Below, piece after piece: positions 10,597 to 20,571 of a stretch of DNA of 64,000 bases. The notes below the pieces were generated by a model that saw nothing but the letters and a program-made list of their open reading frames with translations, ran no database searches and had not been told where the DNA came from. The position numbers and the translations under genes are program-made. The stretch lies in assembly GCA_004380135.1 (NCBI GenBank), contig QXCR01000050.1, positions 142,137 through 206,136 on the forward strand, given 5' to 3'. The DNA comes from Stemphylium vesicarium. Taxonomy: Eukaryota; Ascomycota; Dothideomycetes; Pleosporales; Pleosporaceae. Position 1 is the first letter of the stretch; every line of letters starts with the position of its first letter.

Positions 10597-11953
10597 TGTG
10601 GAATTTGGAAAACGAGCGGACAGAAGATGGAACGAGTAGATGTCTGTGAATCGATACTGGTTTTCTTTTGATGAAAGGTCAGACATGCAAGGGGTGCAGC
10701 ATGGCGCAGCACGGAGATGACGTCAGGTTGTCAAGCGTGGCATCATCCATCAAGATGATAGAACACTTCGCGTTGGAGTACACTATACTCTCCAGCACGA
10801 GCTGTAGAAGACGGCGCGACTTTGATAAGCCAACTGTTTCAACTTTTTTCGCGGTTCAGTCAAATCACGTCAGCTGTATAGTCAAGGCAAGCAACCAGTG
10901 GCGTGACGTCTATCAACCGCCGTTCACAGCTGGCTTATCCAAGACCGCCCGATAAGGCGCAGGCGCTTCTTCAGTATGATGTTTGACTGTCAGCATGCAC
11001 TTCTGCCAATGCTACATTTTTCCAGTCGCCAAAAAAACCCACAATTCCATACATCAAAGGCCATCGTTTTCCGCGAGGCAAGCAAGCCAATGGGTAGAGC
11101 GAAATGAAGATCGTGCTAGCGGCCAGCCAGGTGGTACCTGAAAGAGGTAGAGCACATGTGAACCCAACATCAGAGGCGCTGCTAGCGAGGATAGAGAACT
11201 TCTATCTGGAGGCAGAAGAGTTACCTATACGAAAGATTAGGCATGGTGGTATTCGGGTGTGCGAGGTTTTGCAGACTCGGCAACAAGGAGATGAGTGGAG
11301 TAAGCTTAGTCACCATGCACTGGCGCGTCGGGGCGTCGGTTCGGAAGCGGCAGGTGCCCACGCACCGAGAAAGTCAACCCCTCCTCTGGAGAGGCCCATG
11401 ACTCTTCTCGTAATATCATTCCACAGAGCTGCACAAAATTCCCCGTTCCGTATCTCTCTGAAAAGCACATGGCTTGACACCATGGTTTACCAACTTCGGC
11501 TCTCCGCGACGCGGGCCGGTTAGCGTAGGTGGCTTCTAGCGGTCACTCATGACCACAAATGTACGCGTCCGAGAGACGTTACCATTTCCGCAATCTCTCT
11601 TTGCGGCTTACTCTCACCCGAAGGAAAGCCCATCATTCCAGAGAGGCGCTTCGTTACCAGGCCTCCCATTAGCCTAGGCCGCGGACGCCATTGAGCACTA
11701 ATGCTGTAACCCCAGTTTAAACCCTCCATTAGAGTAGTTCTCACCCTCTGGTAAGGCTTGGCAGTTGTTACATCGGTGGGGTCTCTTCTACTTAAGCTAG
11801 ACTCATGGCATGACTTCGGTTGCTCCGTATGCTGGTGGTCCATCGTCCATTCCCATCAATCTCATACTCATTACTGAACCTCACACTTTCGCATTGGTAC
11901 CAGGAACCAGGTCAAGTCCCACGATAGTCAAACCCGCGCATTGAAATATCATC
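10597..11953. other. Intergenic region, no gene supported
   Basis: This stretch of about 1.36 kb runs from the HET start to the amidohydrolase ATG. The open frames at 11104-11523 (plus) and 11547-11843 (minus) have no recognisable motif and no consistent composition. The last few hundred bases are the amidohydrolase promoter. Confidence 0.4.
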
Positions 11954-13293
11954 ATGACCACCTTTCTCGTTCGCGATGTTCGAATCTTTACTGGCGAAGA
12001 GACGATCGAGGAAGGATACGCGCACGTGCAGGATGGCAAGATCAAATCCATCGGACCAATGAGCAAAGTACCGCAAGACTCACTCAAGTCATATTCGAAA
12101 CCAGGACACACTCTTCTCCCAGGCCTGATCGACTGCCACATACATGCCGACCGAGCCAATCCCGAAGCTCTGCCACAAGCCCTCAGATTCGGCGTGACGA
12201 CCGTGTGCGAGATGCAGAACGAGGTTGAGAACGTACAGAAGCTCAAAAAGCAGACTACGGAGCCGGACACAGCTTCGTATAAGACATCAGGCCAAGCTGC
12301 TACAGTCGAAAACGGATGGCCAATCCCAGTCATTACCGCACACGACAAGAGTGAAGAGACGGCAGCAGCGATTGCAAGATGGCCTAAACTGACCGATCGC
12401 AACAGCGTCATCGAGTACCTGGAATGGACAAAGAAGGAGATGCAACCCGATTACATCAAGTTGATGCACGAAAGCGGGACAGCGATGAGTCAAGAGTTCG
12501 ACTACCCATCCCTTGAACTCCAAAGTGTCATCATCGAGGAAGCGAAAAAGCGGGGCTACTTGACCATGGCGCATGCTACCTGTCTCAAGGACACAATCGA
12601 TATTCTCAATGCAGGTGTTGATGGCCTGACGCATACCTTCTGCGATCAACCGCCCACGCAAGAGCTCATCGATGCATACAAGAGAAATAATGCGTGGGTA
12701 AATCCTACCCTTGCGACCATGGGCAGCTTGACAGCTGAAGGGGAAGGCCTGCAACAAAAGTTCGCGCACGATCCAAGAGTGAAAGGGTTGATCGGTGAGG
12801 CCGGTGTGGGGAATATGTGCAGGTGCATGGGCTTTGCGAAGGAGAAAGGAAAAGTCGAGCACGCTTACCAGGGAGTCAAGGCGCTGAGAGACGCTGGAAT
12901 CGATATATTGTGGTATGTAAAACTAACGACTCCCAAATCGGTGTCTTTGCATTGGTTATTAACACGCGCAGTGGAAGTGATTCGGCCGGTCCTGCAGTGG
13001 GCACAGCTTTCGGGCTCTCCATGCATCAAGAACTTCACATTTTCGTGCACAAGATTGGCATGACGCCTGCGGAAGCACTTCGCTCTGCCACAAGCCTGAT
13101 TGCGAAGCGCTTCAAGTTTGAAGATCGCGGTCGATTGGCAGAGGGGCTAAATGCTGATTTGCTGCTGGTGGAGGGCAATCCGCTGGAGGATATCGATGCC
13201 ACGCTGAACATCCGCGGCGTCTGGCGCGAGGGAAATACTTGCAGCATGTATGCGGAGAAGCTTGAAGAGGGCGTGCAACCGCTATTGGGTTGA
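11954..13293 (+). CDS. Metal-dependent amidohydrolase
   Basis: Exons 11954-12912 and 12972-13293 with a 59-nt intron give 426 residues. The N-terminal beta part (FLVRDVRIFTG) is followed by the TIM-barrel metal ligands of the amidohydrolase superfamily: H62-x-H64 (DCHIHAD), K169 (YIKLMHES, the usual carboxylated lysine), H207 (MAHAT), H227 (GLTHTF) and D323 (GSDSAG). The last five ligands sit where imidazolonepropionase/prolidase-like members have them. A C-terminal GLNADLLLVEGNP strand closes the small beta domain. It probably hydrolyses a C-N bond in a cyclic amide, carbamate or peptide-like substrate; the exact one is unknown. No secretion signal, so cytosolic. All key residues are intact, in contrast to its broken neighbours. 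Confidence 0.88.
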
Positions 13294-13616
13294 GCGGTAG
13301 TCAGGTTCTTGGGCGTTGTTGTCAGAGTAGTGGTATGATCGATGACATCGAACTACAGTATACGAACATTATTAGGGACTATCAAAAGGTGCAACGAAAC
13401 ATTTCAGAGTATCCGCCCATAAATTGTAACCTACATTTCTACAGCTTCCTATCTCGCTGCGCAGATACATGTCGGGGGCGCACTATTCGGTATAAACTCA
13501 ACTTCCTGTGGACCAACATTCAGGGCCTTCCCAATAAAAACAACCTGCACAGCAGCAAATTTATCCAGTAATTAGCGAAACACTCAATCGCAGTGATAGA
13601 TGTTGGTATAAGCATC
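13294..13616. other. Intergenic, nothing recognised
   Basis: The 323 bp between the amidohydrolase stop and the C-terminal DUF6594 relic probably serve as the 3' flank of both. No open frame or repeat of note is visible. Confidence 0.4.
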
Positions 13617-14000
13617 TTATGCAGCAGTAACAGCAAAAACATCCGTCTTCTTCGCCTCAGTGAACATAGTCAGCATGAGCGAAATCGCCACATTGAACGC
13701 TCCCACCACCGCAATGCGTCCACTAACCGTACTCATCGTACTCAAAACAATAATGGAAAGAACTGGGAACAGTGAAGCGATGATGCTCGTGCAGACGAAA
13801 GTGAATTCCTACACGTTCTCATCCATGACGGCAATGGAACCGAATTTCGCCTTTGGTTGCTTCAGCTTGGCGCAGCCTAGGGCAGTCAGGTATTTCAGCG
13901 CGTAGCGTCCCATCCAGCGTGAGAAGATGTCTATTCCTTTGCGCGGGCGGAGAACGACTAGTTCCTTGTCGTGGCTCGAGGGGTCAAAAGTCTGGCCCAT
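13617..14000 (-). pseudogene. DUF6594 membrane protein, C-terminal half (inversion-split)
   Basis: Read on the minus strand from 14000, the frame gives HDKELVVLRPRKGIDIFSRW, then KFGSIAVMDENV and a TAG (13809-13811), and carries on in the same frame with two hydrophobic segments (IIASLFPVLSIIVL and a second one containing GAFNVAISLMLTMF) and KKTDVFAVTAA, ending at TAA 13617-13619. This order (DLVALRP, then SRW, then paired TM helices ending in (T/A)DIFAATAAFAA) is typical of the C-terminal half of fungal DUF6594 proteins, whose function is unknown. The matching N-terminal half lies on the opposite strand at 14513-15060. The internal stop and the split show that the gene is dead. Confidence 0.75.
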
Positions 14001-14512
14001 GTTTTAGATCATCATGAAACGTGCCCTGGAGATTTATCCATATCTCTCGGGAGGCGGTATGCATGTGGCTCTCTAGCTATTCTATATAGCAAAGCAAGAC
14101 TGCTTCCTGTTTCTTCAATCTATCCTCGATCTTTCAGAAGGATGCTCTCGAAGCGACGCGATGTCCAAAAAGATGCATTCTTCCAATGCAAGCTGCTGAA
14201 AGCATACAACTCAGTACCTAGCGCAATTGTCAAAAAGACGTGTCCTTGTCCCACAGCCCAGCACCGGATTCTGAGATCTGCACATGCTGTTCGTGATACA
14301 CTTCACCAACACGTGTGACAGGCTTACAACATCTTCAAGATGCAACGAGAACTCAAAATTTCATTAGATCGTTGCAGGTTACAACAGGTATATGTGTAGC
14401 ATATTTCAAGTCGTGTCTGTACATACCTAGTCACATCACAATGAGATAAAGCTGCTTCTCTCGTTTTCTTTCATCGTCTTCGCTGACCATCTTACAGCAC
14501 CAAATATCCTGC
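14001..14512. other. Inverted segment flank, former 5' region of the DUF6594 gene
   Basis: No gene is seen here. If the inversion described for the DUF6594 halves is right, this 512-bp stretch is the original upstream region of that gene, now placed between its two halves. Confidence 0.35.
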
Positions 14513-15060
14513 ATGTTCTGCCATCTGAAGCCAGGCGAGGCACCGTCTCGCAAAACACCGTCCGCACCCACCGATCCGCTCTTCGACCTACAACTAGGCT
14601 ACCCCAAGTTAGCCGGTAAAATGGGTATCATGCCCGAAACCGCGATGTTCCGAAAGTTTGCCGCTTTGAACGTCAGGAACCTGCTCCACCTGTAGTCCGA
14701 GCTCATAATGCTAGAACGGCGACTCAAGATAGCGGAGCTGGAAGACGGTGCCTCAACCGACGGTGAAAAGAATCTCTACGCGCGAGACTACTTCTGCCTG
14801 AAAAAGTCAGAGTACAAAGGTCCGGATATCAAGCAACTCCATCTCGCCAGGAGAATACGAGAGGTAATCAAGGAGTACAGTAAGCGCTGTGCGACAGTGG
14901 AAAAGGGCCAAGCTAGAGCTTACACTATGCCAAACGAGGCACTAATCCAACAACAAATCATCCGTCAGATGAAAGAGCCAACCCGAATGGATCTAGATAG
15001 CATCCAGAACTTCCTCTCCAGCATGCATAGTCCGCTGCGGGGTCTCGATGCCTTCGTCTG
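14513..15060 (+). pseudogene. DUF6594 membrane protein, N-terminal half (inversion-split)
   Basis: From ATG 14513 the plus strand reads GYPKLAGKMGIMPETAMFRKF, then AALNVRNLLHL, a TAG at 14693-14695, and in the same frame SELIMLERRLK and a long helical stretch ending LRGLDAFVWG near 15060. This is the usual N-terminal half of DUF6594 (GYPKLA, FRRFxxLNxRNLLYLQAEL, LE-rich helices). The TAG sits where relatives have Gln, a one-base CAG-to-TAG change. After DAFVWG the open frame runs to 15187, but family resemblance stops there. The missing C-terminal half is on the minus strand at 13617-14000. Confidence 0.75.
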
Positions 15061-17378
15061 GGGCAACGTGTTGATGTCTTCTCGCCGCACTTCAACTGAG
15101 AAACACATAGGTGCCAAAAGGCAAGATTCAGTGCATGGTTTTCGAAGCCAAGCGATGGTGAATCGGACCAAGCTTCCGAATCAGTGACAGAATACTGAAT
15201 GGATGTGAAAATTTTCATCTTGAAAATAGTCAATCCACCCAAGAGGGATTCGGAGGTACTCAAATACCTATCCTCATTCTCCTCAGCATGATGTAATCCC
15301 CAAGGATGTCATACACGGAGCTTCAACCACCACTATGGCGTTCGTTAACTTTTCGCTCCTTTCCCAACCACAGTGAGAGGGCGTGTAGAACTTGTTCTAA
15401 ATCGATGAAATCGCAAAGATGGGATGGCTTTAGTGTGCTGGTGAGAGCCATTCTGACGGTGGGTCTCGTGTAACCATTGCCAACTACTCGCCCGCGTCCA
15501 CCAAAATGGCAGTCGCTCCTCTCCAACCGCTCGATCGTATGCATGCATACTATTGCTATCATGAATCTTCTGGCCCCAGAGCTGTTTCGCTGACCATTAC
15601 GTAGCCAGTAAACAAGCAAGCGCTGCCGCCTTAGCTAGCAATGTAAACCAGCACGTAAGAAAACCATGCTCTTGTTGCGCGATAATGTACTGATGGATAC
15701 CGCTAGAATCGAGCTCAAGGCCATGGCACTCCGCCTGGACGTACGTCACGGTGCTTCTCGTACATGAAACCCACATGCTAATGGCGTCCAACAGCTCCTC
15801 AAGGTCAACCCACTGCGCCTCCCAGTACGCACCCGCCCACAGCGGCGCCGTTAACTCCTCTCCGTAAGTTCACCGAGCTCTCGAATCCTTCCCACCCCAT
15901 CGCTGACCAAGACCAGCCAATCCGAAGTCCAAAAGCGGTTGCTGCGCGGTGATGTAGCTGTAAGTACGGTATTTTCTTCTCCCCTCTCTCTCTCTCCTAA
16001 TTGCGCCTCTCCTCGCATGATGCCATGCGCGATACTTTACTCCCGATGCGTATAAAGGTTTGGCGGACCTGGAGAACTTCGCAGATACACAGACAATAGC
16101 CCAAGTGGCGGGAATTAGACGATGAACGGGTAGACACGAACATCGCATTCTCGCAGCAGCCTTCCAGAGCAAAACAAAGTGAGACTCCTACGTTGTCCCA
16201 CCGCTTGCGCACATGTCTTTCTCACAGAAATTCGCAGTCAGTCTGGCCACCATCCTGGCGTGCTGGTTCCAAGCCCTTCTGGAGCAAGATACTAACAGCA
16301 TATAGGCCCGTCCGTCCACCTCTCTCCGATCGTTACGCCGCCATGTCGCCGCCTGGCTGGCCCACCGCGATATCGTAAGCACCCTTCTCTTCAAACCTTG
16401 CCTACTACAACACCTTCTACAATCACCTAGCAACCGGACCTGTGAACACCCTGACGACTACATAGTCGAATGTGCCAAACCGCGATCGGATCATCACGAT
16501 CTATTGAAAACAAAGTTACACATGGTAAAGATGCCATAAGTGACACCGTGGTGATGTGCAAAGAAAGAGAAGGGAGAAAGAGGGAGGAAGAAGGATATGC
16601 GGTATATGAGAACAGGAAGGGGCGCAGCGCTGCTGTCGTAACACGTATCCAGACGAATACCACAGCGGCAGCATACACCAAGCATCCCTACTGCCGTGTA
16701 GCCTGGACGCCTACAACACCCCACAAGCAACACCGCCGTCAATAAACACCGCACCGGAACCCTCCAGGTATTGCTACTACCCAACACGTTATCTGCCGAA
16801 ATTTTGAATCCGGGGCCTACACGCCACCACACCGCCTTTCTCACAATCACAAGCACACAGATAATTTTGAACCCCGACTAACCTTACTCCAGACAACCAC
16901 ACTCCCGAGTGTGGCTCATGTGTGTATCTACCCACCAGAAGCCGAAGCCTTAGACTAATGCAGCATTAGATGGACTGAGATAAATACGATTTCCTATCCT
17001 CATTCTCCTCCCATCTCTCCCAGCATACGCGTGGAGTGACTGAAGTGTCCTTGTAGCCTATTGATGAACCTCTGAGTTACCAGGTTGCTGGACTTTAATG
17101 GTATCTTGCGAGGAGAGTCGTGTCGTTCTGGTGTATTGTAGCTGTCTAGATGGCTTGCGAGGTCGCTATCCGGTGACACAGAGTACTGTTGTAGACGCCT
17201 GGGTCCACTGCTTTTTGTGATAATATATCGGTATGCAGGACTCGTCACGGGGTGAATCGAACGCCGACCGGCTGCAGCAAAGGGTATATATTATGAATGT
17301 TTAGAAGCATCTCAGATGAACTCCACGGCGACGCCACTGCGTCTTCCACGAATTGAACAACAAGCGTCACTACACACC
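15061..17378. other. Gene-poor stretch, no gene supported
   Basis: These 2.3 kb hold only short frames with no recognised motif. The frame at 15061-15187 is a read-through of the DUF6594 half. The region 15790-16380 has several ATG-initiated frames of 28-60 codons followed by GTAAG-like sites, which could be small exons, but nothing identifies them. Purine-rich sequence lies at 16560-16620. No tRNA or repeat was found. Confidence 0.4.
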
Positions 17379-18326
17379 CTAAAAGATCTCTTGATCATCA
17401 TACGCCCTCACACTCTCCAAATGCTGCCTAACCGCCCTCGGATCCTTGCACACATGCTTACTATCCCAGCCATCACTGCCGCCATTATGATCCGGAAACG
17501 TCGTTTCCAACCCTTCCAGACTCATATCCGCGCTGCACATGATGGCCTGGCGCATGTAGTCGAAGCAGTGAATCATGTGCCAGTGGTGGTCTTCTTCTAG
17601 CTCGTGGCCAGATGTCATGCCGGAGTATACGGCGACGACGGCGTAGAGACAGTGCAGTTGGTGCGTCATGGATGTTGTGAAGACGGTGGCGTTGGGCCAG
17701 ACGATGGGCGTGGGGAGGTCGTGGTAGCTTTCGGGATCGGGGATTTGTTGGAAGCCCATGCCGACTGTGGGGGAGATGTTAGCGAGTAGGCTCGGGCATC
17801 TGCGTCAAGGGCATGATGAGAGGGGGGACGTACTAGGCATGAGCTCGTTCCACGCTTGGAGGACTTCGGGCTTGAAGAACTCGGAGGTGTTGTACGGGGC
17901 GAAGGTCTGGTTGATTTCGAATTTGGTGATTTGTGTGGGCACTGGAGGCGTGTTAGTAAGTCGGCACACAACACCTTTACAACTCGCATGACGCTTACTG
18001 TGAGGTCCCCAGCCTGTGATATCACCACCAACATCGTTTGCGCTTGTTGAGCGGGCTTTCCATTGTGTTGACTGTAACAGCCCCTGATCTCTTGCAAGCA
18101 ACCCGATGATGATGAGCTGGAGTCCTATGACGAGGACCCATCGCAGTGCAGCGACTAGGGGCGGACACAATATCCTTCTCTTTGACCTTGGTGTTCTATC
18201 ATGATAGTCGCCTGCTGCCCACTGCTTCTCGGCCCCGACTAGGGACTCAACCTCTGTCGATGAGTCGTCATCGTTGTGATGATCGTGTGTACGGACGTCT
18301 GCGTAATGGTGTTGCGGCTTCATCAT
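17379..18326 (-). CDS. UstYa-like (DUF3328) oxidase
   Basis: Exons 18326-17999, 17941-17834 and 17764-17379 (introns 57 and 69 nt) give 273 residues. A polar N-terminus precedes one TM helix (about residues 57-79), so it is a type-II membrane protein with the catalytic part in the lumen. The C-terminal half has the two signature motifs HxxHC: H180-x-x-H183-C184 (HQLHC) and H208-x-x-H211-C212 followed by RQ..MC. In characterised relatives these proteins act as copper-dependent oxidases that crosslink or halogenate peptides and polyketides made in the secretory pathway. No precursor peptide or synthase lies next to it. The nearest enzymes that often accompany this family, a tyrosinase and a FAD monooxygenase, are 15-19 kb away. 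Confidence 0.88.
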
Positions 18327-19435
18327 GTCGTGTTATTAAGGATTGACGCCAGGTCAGTGTTGAAGGTAGGTATTAGAAGCGAAGAGTGAGCACAGCTGAG
18401 GAGCCAAAGGCAGCAGCGACTGTCATAACACATGTATTCATACCCCCAAACATGCCAGCCCACACCGAAACGATTCCATGGTCGTGTTTGGTCTCATATG
18501 CCATCGCCACCTTCGTCATGCGCCGGAGACAACTCGATGGGCAATTGTAAGCGCGATGTGAAGCTCTTGAAACACCATTTCGATTGTGTCATGTTCGGGC
18601 TAAGCCGTGTTTCGTTAGCTGTCCGAGGCGAAACGGGCGATGAATCGCCAAGAGTAAGAGGCTATCTTGCGTTCCGCACGAAGCGAGGATAGCGTGAAAC
18701 CCAATCTAAACGTCGCTCGCGGATGCTTGGGTTAATGGCATTCGAGATTTCCTGGTGATTGTAGTTGATTCTGGGTTCTGTCGCCTTCTCATCTCGAATT
18801 CGCTGCCCACATGTGACGAATGGAAACGAGTAAACTGCGAACATCTCAGTCGTGTTTTCATTAAAGAATGAAGACAGTAATGAACTGCTTTGATCAAAAC
18901 GTTCCGTCGGATGATACAAGATGGCCTTGCTGGAGAAGAAGATAAAGAAAGACAAAAGAATATAGAGGGTTGAGAGGCTGCTGCAGTCCCTGAGTCGGTT
19001 GGAATATTGGAATTTCATACAAATGAGTGTGCGTGTGCGCTCAGCCAGGCTCGTCCCGTCACGCTTCGAGAGTGAGCCGAACCACGCTCGGGTCTAAAAA
19101 GTGAGTTTGACATGACACCTGTACGTGCAGCTGTAGCCGTAGCCATGTGGTTGACTTCACTACAACTGCGTACGACCAAATTCCACGGGTTGTGAAAACA
19201 ATGGCCTACATCAGACACAACGTTGAAACAGGGGGATTTACTATAGCGCATACTAACGCGGAATTCCAAAGACGCATCTGATGGGGCTTGTCTTGATGCT
19301 CGAGGCGAAAAATGCCGATGATACCTAGGAGTGTACGGGCAGTCGCGAGGCGCCTGTCCAATCAGGCGAGCACACCTCCATCCAGCGAACGCTTGACAGG
19401 CTTTTCAGGCGACTTGAAGGCAGGCACGACTGCGC
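18327..19435. other. Intergenic region, no gene supported
   Basis: This 1.1-kb gap contains the upstream region of the UstYa-like gene and the 3' flank of the oxygenase gene. The minus-strand frame 18662-19018 is unlike any family I recognise. Confidence 0.4.
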
Positions 19436-20286
19436 TCAGCGTCTGACGCACAGATCGCTTCGAATGACCCATTTCTCGCCATCGGTGACTTCGCGCCCCT
19501 CGTGCAGCATGCAGTCTGCGCCATGTCGATGCAGCAACGCAAGTCCGACTTCAAGCCCTACCACAAACGGCTCGGGTGCTGGGTCTCTTCTCTTCTTGGG
19601 CGGATCTGGATAGAAGACTGTCTCTCCGCCGATGCATCCCGTCGCCGGGGAGGTGAGGTAAAGCAGCAAGGTCCAGGTAGTGCGAGTCTGGACAGGCGGC
19701 GACCCAGGGATGGTCACGTTATTAGAATCATCATCTACATTTGTTAGTGCAATTCACATCAGTTCCGTATTGTGACTGGTGAAGAATGAATGAGTAGTCA
19801 TAACATACAATGTCGGTCGAAGAACTGGCCCTTGGTGTAACGATAGATTCGAATGTTGGGATTGAGGCCCACGACGTCGCCGCCCCACAGTTCCTTCCGC
19901 TGGTCGTCGTCCAGACCCAGGGCACCTTCTTCTGCAGCGCCGGTCAACAGCCTCTTGAGCGCAGTCTCGCTCCATAGCCTCTCGGCAAAAGCCGGGTCAT
20001 CGACCTGGAAGCGGTCGTTTACTCGTACCGCGTCGCCCTTCTTCGGCTTTCCAGGCGTCGTGGTCAATGGGAGCGAAGACAAGAATGAGACATACGTCTT
20101 GCACAGTGACGCGGTCCACAAGTTGGGAATGGTGACAATATGCCCTGGGAGGACTTCATCTAGCGCCACGTCTTCGGCTGGAACGAGTGGAGTGAAAGCG
20201 GGCCAATTCGGGGGCTTCTGCACTTGCTGAGATGCTGCAGCAGGTTTGCTGGATGCACAAGGCTGGACTTTTTTCTTGGGGGCCAT
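19436..20286 (-). CDS. 2-oxoglutarate/Fe(II)-dependent oxygenase, prolyl-hydroxylase-like
   Basis: Exons 20286-19809 and 19734-19436 with a 74-nt intron give 258 residues. The splice recreates the metal motif: H159-Y-D161 (HYDDSNN). The distal ligand is most likely H237 (CMLHEG), followed by K247/R251 for the 2-oxoglutarate carboxylate. These sit in the double-stranded beta-helix order typical of P4Hc-type oxygenases. A basic N-terminus (MAPKKK) lacks a secretion signal, so the protein is probably nuclear or cytosolic. Enzymes of this group hydroxylate proline or other side chains using O2 and 2-oxoglutarate. The gene is divergent from fhl1, 285 bp between starts. Substrate unknown. Confidence 0.85.
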
Positions 20287-20571
20287 GTCGCTGGTACGAT
20301 GTGATGGCTCTAACGTTCGGGTGAGGTGAGCAGCTTGACGACACTGTAATTGGTCTCAAGTGCACATTCCTGGACGAAAGGGTTCTCTGGCTCTTTCCCA
20401 GTTGAGGGTACGTAGCAAATCGCCGCATTCACCTCAGGGTCTCAGTCTCTAAGTCTCTCTCACCCTCAAAGCAGGCCGACCGCTACTTTGTTTTCTTTCT
20501 CTTGTCTGGCAATCGCCTCGCTTTTCTCCCTTCTCTCGGCTCCTGTAGCACTCGAGCGTGATTTACTCACA
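20287..20571. promoter_or_regulatory. Divergent promoter between oxygenase and fhl1
   Basis: The 285 bp between the two start codons (20286 minus, 20572 plus) must hold both promoters. CT-rich tracts (TCTCTAAGTCTCTCTCACC near 20445, TTTCTTTCTCTTG near 20490) precede the fhl1 start, as is common upstream of fungal start codons. No TATA box is obvious. Confidence 0.5.

Noticed and set aside
11104..11523. 139-codon plus-strand frame
   Set aside because: ATG-initiated but without domain, signal or neighbour logic. Composition is not convincingly coding.
17240..17275. tRNA-like GTTCGATTC on the minus strand
   Set aside because: The T-arm stem does not pair and there is no matching acceptor stem or anticodon arm within 75 bases.
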